DNA of 6,206 nucleotides from an uncultured Caryophanales bacterium. Lineage in GTDB: Bacteria > Bacillota_I > Bacilli_A > RFN20 > CAG-826. The translations under genes were made by a program, and so were the position numbers. Location of the stretch: positions 1-6,206 of the forward strand of contig CAMOQM010000058.1 of NCBI GenBank assembly GCA_946622925.1. The letters are read 5' to 3'. Below, piece after piece: positions 1-6,206 of the stretch. The stretch's first letter is position 1, and each line of letters starts with the position of its first letter. The notes below the pieces were generated by a model, which worked only from the letters and a program-made list of their open reading frames with translations, searched no databases and was not told the DNA's origin.

Positions 1-441
1 AAAGACCATTCTTCGGCCGTGGCCTTAAGGCGAAACGTCGGTTATTGCGTTTTAATATGCGCCTGCGCCGACTTCATCCCATCTTCTTTCTGGCTGCCCG
101 AACTTGTCCATGGGGACTGGGGCGCCCAAAGCGAGGTCGCTTTGCTCTTGCTAACCGGCGCGGTCGCCCTTTTATCGTTTACGGCCGTCATATTATTCGC
201 TTTGTCCTTAGTGGTGGACGAAAGGACACCTGGAGGAGAAGGCTGGCGTAAAATCACTTTCGTGGCCAATATCTTCTTCTTGCTTGCCTCGATTAGCGCC
301 ATCACCTTGGTTATATTGGAAAGGAAATTCCCGACCTGGTTAATGGTCTTTGAATGCATTTCGAAAGCTGCCCCATTTGTGCCGGGCATCGTTATCTTCG
401 TTAGATTATCCCGTTCTCCCAAGAGCACGGATCTATATTGA
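1..441 (+). CDS. Small four-helix integral membrane protein of unknown function (possibly 5'-partial)
   Basis: I do not recognise this family. The frame is open from the first base of the window, so the gene may begin upstream. The first possible internal start is a GTG at 19, giving 140 residues, but no Shine-Dalgarno-like sequence precedes it. Counting from that GTG, hydrophobic stretches lie at about residues 7-26, 39-66, 79-100 and 106-130, which suggests four membrane helices. Short charged loops separate them (for example DERTPGGEGWRK at 67-78), and the tail is short and polar (RSPKSTDLY). There is no signal-peptide cleavage site, cysteine motif or catalytic signature. Codon use (GCC, ATC, TTC, TTA, AGG) matches the neighbouring genes, which supports real coding and gives no sign of recent transfer. 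It ends in TGA at 439-441, directly against the end of plsX on the other strand. Coding status is fairly sure; function is unknown. Confidence 0.6.
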   Translation, partial: KDHSSAVALRRNVGYCVLICACADFIPSSFWLPELVHGDWGAQSEVALLLLTGAVALLSFTAVILFALSLVVDERTPGGEGWRKITFVANIFFLLASISAITLVILERKFPTWLMVFECISKAAPFVPGIVIFVRLSRSPKSTDLY

Positions 442-1440
442 TTAGGCTGCTTTATTAAGGGTCTCGCCGATCTTCTCGATGAGGCCTTTTTTCTTTAGCG
501 AGATGGCTTCGGCGATAGTGGCGGCGATGGTCTCGGCTTTGGATTTACCATGGCACTTCAAGACGATCTTTTTGGCGCCTAGAAGTGGGGAGGAACCTTT
601 CTTGGCGTATTCAAAGGGTTTCTTGACTCCCTTTAGGGGCTTGATCATGAAGAGGGCCCCGATTTTGGTGATGATGTTTTTAAAGATGGCGGCTTTAAAT
701 AAATCGGAAATGAAATAAGCTCCGCCTTCCAATGATTTAAGGAAGACGTTACCTGAGAAGCCATCGCAAACGACAAGATCGGCTTCGCCATTGATGACGT
801 GATCACCTTCGATGTTGCCGACGAAATTGAGATCGCTGGCTTTTAATAACTCATAGGCGGCTTTGGATAGTTCGTTGCCTTTGCCTTCTTCCTGGCCAAC
901 CGATAAGACGGCTATTTTGGGGGAAGGGTTACCCATGGCTTTTAGATAGCTATCCGCCATGATGGCGAATTGATAAAGGTATTCGGGCTTGCAATCCATA
1001 TTGGCCCCGACGTCGATTAGGTAGGTACGTCCCCCTTTCTTATTGGGGATGCAGGCTAGTAATCCAGGACGAGCAACGCCCGGGATACGCCCAATGCGAA
1101 GGACGGTCCCGGAAAGCAGGGCCCCGGTTGGACCGGCGCTAACCAAAGCAGCGATATCTTCTTCTTTGCGGAGGGCTTCGAAGGCCACGGCCAAAGAGCA
1201 ATTGGGTTTTTCCTTAAGGAAGGTGGCGGGGTGATCGGTATTTAAAACGGCTTCGGTGGCGTTAAGGAAGGAAATCCTATCCATGGGGGCACCCTTTTTG
1301 ATTAGGGCTGGTTTTAGTTCCTCTACTGGACCGGCTAAGATAAGCTCCAAATCCGGGTTTTCTTTTAAAGCCAAAACCGAGGCTTCGATAGTTGAGAGCG
1401 GGGCATAGTCCCCACCAAGGGCGTCTAAAATGATTTTCAT
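442..1440 (-). CDS. plsX: Phosphate acyltransferase PlsX (acyl-ACP:phosphate acyltransferase)
   Basis: PlsX makes acyl-phosphate from acyl-ACP and inorganic phosphate. PlsY then uses it to acylate glycerol-3-phosphate, the first step of phospholipid synthesis in most Bacillota. PlsX is a soluble enzyme that associates with the inner face of the membrane. The 332-residue length is normal for the family. Family motifs run the whole length: DALGGDYAP (6-14, usually DAMGGDHAP), SAGPTGALL (101-109), DVGANMDCKP (143-152), GQEEGKGNEL (182-191), GNIEGDHVINGEADLVVCDG (208-227) and GFSGNVFLKSLEG (227-239). Position 104 is Pro where the common form has Asn (SAGNTGA). The ATG at 1440 is fixed by the conserved N terminus, and no other start codon lies just upstream. 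Its SD is weak (AGGG at 1447-1444, 3 nt from the ATG). It is divergent from the ABC operon and abuts an unrelated convergent gene, so the common acpP or rnc neighbours are absent downstream. Identity is near certain. Confidence 0.97.
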   Translation of the reverse strand: MKIILDALGGDYAPLSTIEASVLALKENPDLELILAGPVEELKPALIKKGAPMDRISFLNATEAVLNTDHPATFLKEKPNCSLAVAFEALRKEEDIAALVSAGPTGALLSGTVLRIGRIPGVARPGLLACIPNKKGGRTYLIDVGANMDCKPEYLYQFAIMADSYLKAMGNPSPKIAVLSVGQEEGKGNELSKAAYELLKASDLNFVGNIEGDHVINGEADLVVCDGFSGNVFLKSLEGGAYFISDLFKAAIFKNIITKIGALFMIKPLKGVKKPFEYAKKGSSPLLGAKKIVLKCHGKSKAETIAATIAEAISLKKKGLIEKIGETLNKAA

Positions 1441-1530
1441 ATTCCCTATTATCGTTGTTTCCTTTACTAAAACAAATAAAAAAGCGAAAAGGTATCACCC
1501 TAGGCTTATCTATGATAAGATAGGCGCGTT
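1441..1530. promoter_or_regulatory. Divergent intergenic region between plsX and the ABC operon
   Basis: This 90-bp A/T-rich spacer is the only non-coding stretch and must hold the upstream signals of both plsX and the rightward operon, unless transcription starts inside a gene. An A-rich tract at about 1468-1490 resembles an UP-element-like sequence. Toward plsX (- strand), GATAAT at 1453-1448 could be a -10 box, with a poor TTGTTT -35 at 1475-1470 and a 16-bp spacer. Toward the operon, TATGAT at 1511-1516 could be a -10 box, with no recognisable -35. Both candidates lie so close to their start codons that the transcripts would have almost no leader, which weakens both predictions. Confidence 0.45.
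1499..1524 (+). promoter_or_regulatory. Inverted repeat overlapping candidate -10 box, possible operator
   Basis: CTTATC (1505-1510) and GATAAG (1514-1519) form a perfect 6-bp inverted repeat around TAT. It is flanked by CCTA (1499-1502) and TAGG (1521-1524), which pair again across a small GG/A mismatch. The dyad contains the candidate -10 TATGAT (1511-1516) and ends 6 bp before the ATG at 1531, so a bound protein would block transcription. If transcription starts further upstream, the RNA hairpin would instead pair the only SD-like AGG (1522-1524). No stretch of T follows, so it is not an intrinsic terminator. Confidence 0.35.
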
Positions 1531-2853
1531 ATGAGCGATGATTCCGTTTTTGAAAAAGCCAAAAACCATTCGTTAGACAACGAAGTGGAGATATTGACCT
1601 CGAAGAATTGCGGGTGTTATTTTTGCCGTTCCATTTTCTCGGCGCGGGAAATAACCGACTGGGATTATGAAGACGGACATACCCAAGCCCTATGCCCAAA
1701 ATGCGGCATGGCTTCGGTTATTGGGGATGCTAGTGGCTTTCCCATTGAGAAAGAATTCCTTAAGGAAATGAACCTCCGTTATTATGGACCGGACTATATC
1801 CGTTCCCATCCCGAAGCCGCGACCGTTTATCTAGATCGCTATTTCGGGGGTAAGGTCACCCATAACGAGAAAAACGAAAAACTGGCGATTTCCTATTTAA
1901 AGACCTTAGTGGATGCTAAAGACGCCAGGGCCGCCATTGCCTTAGGGGCGCTATATGAATCGGGAGGCCATTTCTCCAAACCCGACTTAGCCAAGGCCGA
2001 GGCGGTTTATTCTTTGCCGTTTTTAAAGGGCAATTCCAAAGCCTTAGCTAGGCTTGGTTCGCTTTATCTCAATGGATATGTCGGCAAGTTAAGTCGTTGG
2101 CAGGCTTTTGAAGCCATCATGAAATCGGCGGTGGCTAATGATTTTGAAGGCATCTTCTATTTGGCCAATTGCTATTTCGATGGGTTCTATGTCGATGCCG
2201 ATCCCGAATATGCCTTCGGCCTTCTTTATGACGTTTTCCCGGAAGTCTACGATAAATTCTTGCTTAACCGCCAAGATAGCGTCGACTTTGTCGATTTCAC
2301 CTATGGAATCGGGGGATGCCTCCACGAAGGACTTGGCACCCAAAAAGACGATGACCGGGCCTTAAGATATTTCCTAATGGCCGAACTTGCCATAAGAAAC
2401 AAAACCAATAATAGCGGGGAAATCGATCCAATCGGGGATAAAATCCGCGAGAAGATTTCCGATATCGCCATTCCCTTAGGCCTCCATAAATCCGAAATGG
2501 TCTTTGATCAGGATACTTTCTACGATTCCTTTTCCGAAGGTAACCAAAGCAATGAAAGAAAACGTTTGGTGAAAGCCATCTATGATTCGCAAACCCAAGT
2601 CTGCGAAATGACCATCGCCTTCGATAAGCCCGTGATCATGGTTGACGAAGGTTCGTTAAATGCCGAAGTGGTGCACGGAGAGACTAATTGGAGATTCACC
2701 GGGGTGGTCCGTTATGAAGGTCCCGAAAGCGGGGAATTCACCGGGGTGATATCCCCAAGCGAAGGAATCTGGATTTTCATAGACGAGGAAAAAGAAGGCC
2801 CCGTGGCTTTCATGTTCTTCGATGCCCCTTATAACGAAGGTGAAGCCGAATGA
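1531..2853 (+). CDS. Zinc-ribbon and Sel1-repeat (TPR-like) cytoplasmic protein, first gene of ABC exporter operon
   Basis: The 440-residue protein has no signal peptide or membrane helix. Residues 25-85 form a Cys4 zinc-ribbon-like domain: C29-x2-C32 and C55-x2-C58 (an extra C27 is nearby), followed by VIGDASGFPI and FLKEMNLRYYG. This layout matches a widespread uncharacterised bacterial domain in which CxxC...EIxxW...CPxCGxxSVI...SGYPI...FLxxM recurs. Residues about 116-290 hold Sel1-like helical repeats, for example ISYLKTLVDAKDARAAIALG (120-139), SKALARLGSLYLNGYVG (169-185), FEGIFYLANCYFDGF (205-219) and GGCLHEGLGTQKDDDRALRY (261-280). Sel1 repeats usually mediate protein-protein contacts. 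Residues about 340-440 look strand-rich, acidic and unassigned. In-frame TGA and TAA just upstream fix the ATG at 1531; the SD is weak (AGG at 1522-1524). Its TGA overlaps the next gene's ATG, tying it to the exporter. A role as adaptor or regulator of the exporter is inference only. Confidence 0.9.
   Translation: MSDDSVFEKAKNHSLDNEVEILTSKNCGCYFCRSIFSAREITDWDYEDGHTQALCPKCGMASVIGDASGFPIEKEFLKEMNLRYYGPDYIRSHPEAATVYLDRYFGGKVTHNEKNEKLAISYLKTLVDAKDARAAIALGALYESGGHFSKPDLAKAEAVYSLPFLKGNSKALARLGSLYLNGYVGKLSRWQAFEAIMKSAVANDFEGIFYLANCYFDGFYVDADPEYAFGLLYDVFPEVYDKFLLNRQDSVDFVDFTYGIGGCLHEGLGTQKDDDRALRYFLMAELAIRNKTNNSGEIDPIGDKIREKISDIAIPLGLHKSEMVFDQDTFYDSFSEGNQSNERKRLVKAIYDSQTQVCEMTIAFDKPVIMVDEGSLNAEVVHGETNWRFTGVVRYEGPESGEFTGVISPSEGIWIFIDEEKEGPVAFMFFDAPYNEGEAE
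2837..2842 (+). promoter_or_regulatory. Shine-Dalgarno for ABC exporter subunit 1
   Basis: AAGGTG lies 7 nt before the ATG at 2850, inside the 3' end of the Sel1 gene. It supports the ATGA-overlap start of subunit 1 and translational coupling of the two genes. Confidence 0.6.
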
Positions 2854-4577
2854 CCGCCTTCACTCCTTTGAAAAAATATAGATTCAAGGTCTTTGTCGCC
2901 CCTTTATTTAAACTCATCGAATGCGTTTGCGAAATCGCCGTCCCCTTTTTGGTTAGGGCCATCATCGACAATTGCTTCGACGTTAATGGTAGTCATTACC
3001 ATGACCTCGGTTTTGCTTTAGGCATGGGTGGGATAATCCTCGGATTTGCCGTCCTTGGCTTTTCCTTTACCATGATCACCCAATATTTGGCCGCGAGGGT
3101 ATCCGCGGATTATGGCTATGATTTAAAACAAACCATCTACCGTCATATCGAAGAATGCTCACCTAAGCAAATCGAAGACTATGGAAGGGAAAAGGCGGTA
3201 AATTTATTAGGCAGCGACTCCTCGGCCTTACAAAATGGGGTTCAATATTTCATGCGCCTACTCGTTAGGGCACCTTTTTTGGTCTTAGGATGCCTTGTTG
3301 CCGGCTTTATCATCAATATCTATGCTGGGGCCGCTATATCCGTGGCTTTATTACTTTGCGGCCTCGTTATCTTTTTCTATATGAAGAAAGCCCCAAGCAA
3401 ATACCAAAGATTGCAGGCCGAGCTCGATGTCTTGGCCGCCTCTAGCGGAGATATGATTAGGGGCATCAGGGTAATCCACGGGTTTTCTAAAGAAACAAGG
3501 GAAAGCCAGAAATTTGAAGTTAAGGCCGATAATTACCAAAAGGTTGCCAAAGGGATTTGGCGCTTCACCTCTTTTGTTAATCCCCTTACCTTCGCCACCA
3601 TCAACTTAGCCCTTATCGTCGTGCTTTTCATGGGCTCTTATTCCTATGATTCCACTTTGCTTAGCGTCGGTTCGATCGTGGCCCTTTCCTCTTTATTGAC
3701 CCAGGCTTTGGCCGCCCTTCTCCAATTTTCGACTTTGGCCACCAATTTATCAAAGGCCATCGCTTCCAAGCGGCGTATTGACGCCTTCTTGGGCATTGAA
3801 TCCAAAATCGTCGGGGGATCATTAGAAAATGAACCCGACCTTAAAGTGGGGGAGCCTCTTTATGCCTTAGAAAACGTCACTTTGTCCTTTGGCGGCGATA
3901 AGCCGGTCCTAAGTGACCTTAACCTTACCATCAATAAAGGGGAAAGGATTGGGATAATCGGCGGTACCGGTTCAGGCAAATCCACCTTCCTTAATCTCTT
4001 GTTTAGATATCTTGATCCTAGCGAAGGCACCGTTTATTTCAAAGGCCACCCCATTAAGGAAAGTAAACTATCCTCTATCCGGGGAAGCATAGCTTCGGTT
4101 AGCCAAAAAGGCGGGCTTTTCCAAGGCAGTATCAAAGATAATTTGACTTTGGGATTACATTTTGATGATGAAACGATCGCCAAGGCGTTAAAACAAGCCG
4201 ATGCCTTTGGCTTTGTCTCGGCTTATCCAGATTATTTAGACCACGAACTTGTGGAACTTGGCTCTAACCTTTCAGGCGGACAAAGGCAAAGATTATTGAT
4301 CGCTAGGGCGCTACTACATAAACGGGAGATATCTTTTTATGATGACGCCACTAGCGCCCTTGACTACGCGACCGATTCAAGGGTCCGTAAGGCGATATTT
4401 TCCAATAAGGAAGACACCATATTATTTGTTTCCCAAAGGGTTACCTCGGTGATGGGGTGCGACCGCATATTCGTTTTCGACGATGGCAAAATCGTCGGGG
4501 AAGGCAAACACGAGGAGTTATTAAAGACTTGCCCTGTGTATTGGCAGACCTATCAGGCGCAGGTGAAAAGGCAATGA
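2850..4577 (+). CDS. Heterodimeric ABC exporter half-transporter, catalytically degenerate subunit (BmrC/LmrC/TM287-like)
   Basis: This is a fused permease-ATPase of 575 residues, a usual length for the family. A type-I exporter membrane domain (about 1-310) has helices near 15-38, 56-80, 135-157, 159-177, 245-264 and 271-296. The nucleotide-binding domain (about 335-575) contains an aromatic A-loop residue F347, Walker A GGTGSGKST (371-379), Q-loop Q419, a perfect signature LSGGQ (474-478), and Walker B ending in D498 followed by D499 instead of the catalytic Glu. The D-loop is SALD (502-505), and Q529 replaces the switch His. Such Asp and Gln substitutions typify the degenerate half of heterodimeric exporters, so the gene is not broken. 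The ATG overlaps the TGA of the Sel1 gene by 4 bp, and its own TGA overlaps the partner's ATG by 4 bp. The substrate may be a drug, lipid or peptide and cannot be told from sequence. Confidence 0.93.
   Translation: MTAFTPLKKYRFKVFVAPLFKLIECVCEIAVPFLVRAIIDNCFDVNGSHYHDLGFALGMGGIILGFAVLGFSFTMITQYLAARVSADYGYDLKQTIYRHIEECSPKQIEDYGREKAVNLLGSDSSALQNGVQYFMRLLVRAPFLVLGCLVAGFIINIYAGAAISVALLLCGLVIFFYMKKAPSKYQRLQAELDVLAASSGDMIRGIRVIHGFSKETRESQKFEVKADNYQKVAKGIWRFTSFVNPLTFATINLALIVVLFMGSYSYDSTLLSVGSIVALSSLLTQALAALLQFSTLATNLSKAIASKRRIDAFLGIESKIVGGSLENEPDLKVGEPLYALENVTLSFGGDKPVLSDLNLTINKGERIGIIGGTGSGKSTFLNLLFRYLDPSEGTVYFKGHPIKESKLSSIRGSIASVSQKGGLFQGSIKDNLTLGLHFDDETIAKALKQADAFGFVSAYPDYLDHELVELGSNLSGGQRQRLLIARALLHKREISFYDDATSALDYATDSRVRKAIFSNKEDTILFVSQRVTSVMGCDRIFVFDDGKIVGEGKHEELLKTCPVYWQTYQAQVKRQ
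4561..4566 (+). promoter_or_regulatory. Shine-Dalgarno for ABC exporter subunit 2
   Basis: AGGTGA lies 7 nt before the ATG at 4574, inside the last codons of subunit 1. It decides the start of subunit 2 and supports coupled, matched production of the two halves. Confidence 0.6.
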
Positions 4578-6206
4578 GGAATATCAAAGTGCTTTTCGTT
4601 TACCTGAAGGGTCAAAGCAAATATGCCGTACTGGGTTTAGTTTTTGCTCTATTCTCGGTAGGTACCAAATTAGCCATCCCTTATTTCATTGGGCTTAGCA
4701 TTGACTCTATCAGGGCGGGCGAGATGGCCATTCAAACCTATCTATTCTGGATATTGGGTCTATTGATTGTCGGGGCCATTTCCCGCTTCTTCTTTGATTA
4801 TTTCATCCGAATCACCGGAGAAAGGATCGTTAAGTCGATGCGGTGCGCCCTTTACGACAAGATGTTAGTTTTGCCAATTAGTTACTTCGATAAGCGTAAG
4901 GAAGGCGATTTATTGCTGCTATTCACCAACGACATCGATACCATCCGAACCGGTATCGTAAGCGGCGGGGCTTCTTTATTCGAAGGCATCGTGGCCATTG
5001 GGGCGACGATTGGCTTAATGCTTTATCTCAATTGGCTACTGTCCATCATCGTAATCGCCCTAACTCCCCTTTCTCTTATCGTTTCTCGTCTTATTTCTAA
5101 GGCCAATTCCAAATCATTTAGGGCCCAAAATCAGCGCTTAGCCGAACTTAGCGCCTTAGGAAACGAATCCCTTGGCAATCTAGAAACCATCCAATCCTAT
5201 GGAATAGAAGCTTTACGCGAAGAAAAATTCCTAGAAAAGGCTAAGCAAGTCAAAGACGCCCAGTTTAAAGCGGTCTTCGCCGCCTGCTGGATCAATCCTT
5301 CATCAAGGCTCGTCAATAACTTGATCTATGGTTCCATCGTCATGGTGGGGTGCTTGCTTTTGGTCAATCAGCCTTCTTTCTTAGGCAAGGTCTTCACCGT
5401 TGGCTATCTTTCTTCGTTCCTAACTTATGCCTATCAATATATGACCCCCTTCAACGAAGTGGCCGATGCTTCGGGCGATATCCTTTTCGCCTTAACCGCC
5501 TTAAGACGTTTCCAGGAAGTCATGGTTGAGCCTAACGATATTGATGAAGGCAGCAAATCCTTAAGCGAAGAAATCCCTGGTATTGAAGCTAGGGACGTTC
5601 ATTTTGGCTATAGCCAAGACAAAGAAGTCCTTAAAGGCATCGATTTCTCCATCAAAAAAGGCAAGACCACGGCCTTAGTCGGGACGACGGGATGCGGCAA
5701 AACCACGCTTATTAATCTATTGATGCGTTTCTATGATCCTAATTCGGGGACTTTGAAGATCGGGGATGAGGATATCTCGAGCTTCCCCAAGAAAGAGCTG
5801 CGTTCCCATTTTGGAATGGTCTTGCAGCAATCGGTTTTATTCCATGGAAGCATTGGGGATAATATCGCTTTTGGGGTGGATAATCCTAGCCAAGAAGAAA
5901 TCGCCTGGGCCGCCAAACAAGCCAAGGCCGACGCCTTAATCGCTAAGTTACCAAAAGGCTATGACACACCCATTGAATCGACTTTGCTATCTTCTGGCGA
6001 ACGGCAGTTAATCTGCTTAGCGAGGGTTTTGCTATGCGCCCCGGAAGTGGTGCTGCTAGATGAGGCGACTTCCAATATCGACTTAAGGACGGAAGTGGCC
6101 TTAAGCGGTGGCTTTGATACTTTGCTTAAAGGCAAGACCGCGGTGGTCGTGGCCCATCGTTTATCGACCATCGTCGGAGCCGATGAGATTTTGGTTATGG
6201 ACCAGG
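4574..6206 (+). CDS. Heterodimeric ABC exporter half-transporter, catalytically competent subunit (BmrD/LmrD/TM288-like), 3'-partial
   Basis: The frame is open from the ATG at 4574 to the right edge (544 codons), ending just after the switch region. Roughly 35-50 C-terminal residues are probably missing. Membrane helices lie near 18-42, 55-77, 133-153, 155-175, 247-264 and 275-293. The nucleotide-binding domain (from about 335) has A-loop Y346, Walker A GTTGCGKTT (370-378), Q-loop QQ at 418-419, signature LSSGE (472-476), Walker B VVLLDEAT with D496 and catalytic E497, D-loop SNID (500-503) and switch H528 in VAHRLST. Catalytic residues are therefore intact, but the signature departs from LSGGQ and the preceding X-loop (466-471) is about two residues short. 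This complements subunit 1, which keeps LSGGQ but lacks the Glu and His. The two should form one exporter in the cytoplasmic membrane. The substrate is unknown. Confidence 0.92.
   Translation, partial: MRNIKVLFVYLKGQSKYAVLGLVFALFSVGTKLAIPYFIGLSIDSIRAGEMAIQTYLFWILGLLIVGAISRFFFDYFIRITGERIVKSMRCALYDKMLVLPISYFDKRKEGDLLLLFTNDIDTIRTGIVSGGASLFEGIVAIGATIGLMLYLNWLLSIIVIALTPLSLIVSRLISKANSKSFRAQNQRLAELSALGNESLGNLETIQSYGIEALREEKFLEKAKQVKDAQFKAVFAACWINPSSRLVNNLIYGSIVMVGCLLLVNQPSFLGKVFTVGYLSSFLTYAYQYMTPFNEVADASGDILFALTALRRFQEVMVEPNDIDEGSKSLSEEIPGIEARDVHFGYSQDKEVLKGIDFSIKKGKTTALVGTTGCGKTTLINLLMRFYDPNSGTLKIGDEDISSFPKKELRSHFGMVLQQSVLFHGSIGDNIAFGVDNPSQEEIAWAAKQAKADALIAKLPKGYDTPIESTLLSSGERQLICLARVLLCAPEVVLLDEATSNIDLRTEVALSGGFDTLLKGKTAVVVAHRLSTIVGADEILVMDQ

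Noticed and set aside
22..31. Perfect 10-bp palindrome GCCTTAAGGC, and many GCCTTA words across the window
   Set aside because: The words I checked in the + strand genes fall in frame as Ala-Leu codon pairs (GCC TTA). They reflect codon preference and not a dispersed uptake or recognition motif.
42..428. 128-codon open frame on the - strand opposite the leftmost gene
   Set aside because: The + strand product has coherent membrane helices and genome-typical codons. The antisense product shows no domain features and is best explained as a shadow.
439..441. TGA read as tryptophan (Mycoplasma-type code)
   Set aside because: TGA ends three genes at sensible places, two of them in ATGA overlaps, and Trp is written TGG throughout.
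1277..1498. 73-codon - strand frame overlapping the plsX start and spacer
   Set aside because: It mostly overlaps plsX codons in another frame and resembles no protein; the PlsX frame is unambiguous.
2850..4577. ABC subunit 1 as a decayed pseudogene, because the catalytic Glu and switch His are missing
   Set aside because: The frame is full length, Walker A, Q-loop and LSGGQ are intact, and the substitutions (Asp, Gln) are those normal for the degenerate half of heterodimeric exporters.
5731..6171. Two - strand open frames near the right edge (5731-5925 and 5959-6171)
   Set aside because: Both lie opposite the well-supported nucleotide-binding domain of ABC subunit 2 and carry no recognisable features of their own.

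Overview
The window reads as chromosomal DNA of a low-to-moderate GC Bacillota, probably an uncultured member of Bacilli. The support is a heterodimeric BmrCD/LmrCD-type ABC exporter, Gram-positive-like SD spacing in the operon, and codon use rich in TTA (Leu), AGG (Arg), GCC (Ala) and TTC (Phe). Three genes end in TGA while Trp is encoded by TGG, so the code is standard and not the Mycoplasma/Spiroplasma code. The lineage is inference; no rRNA or tRNA gene is present to fix it.

Layout. Positions 1-441 (+) hold a small four-helix membrane protein of unknown function, possibly cut at the left edge. Its stop codon directly abuts the stop of plsX (442-1440, - strand), the acyl-ACP:phosphate acyltransferase of phospholipid synthesis. 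A 90-bp A/T-rich divergent spacer (1441-1530) separates plsX from a three-gene rightward operon. The operon encodes a cytoplasmic zinc-ribbon plus Sel1-repeat protein (1531-2853), an ABC exporter half with degenerate catalytic residues (2850-4577), and the partner half with intact catalytic residues (4574 to past the right edge). Both junctions in the operon are 4-bp ATGA overlaps, each with an SD-like sequence, so the three proteins are probably translationally coupled.

How they fit together. The two ABC subunits divide the nucleotide-site motifs as expected for an asymmetric heterodimer. Subunit 1 has Asp in place of the Walker B Glu and Gln in place of the switch His, but a perfect LSGGQ. 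Subunit 2 has the catalytic Glu and His, but a deviant LSSGE. One composite site should therefore hydrolyse ATP well and the other poorly. The exported substrate cannot be read from the sequence. The most unusual aspect is the coupling of this exporter to a zinc-ribbon/Sel1 protein with an unassigned, strand-rich C-terminal region, which could be an adaptor or regulator of the exporter. No mobile element, CRISPR array, RNA gene or clear terminator was seen. The 90-bp spacer is the only intergenic stretch.
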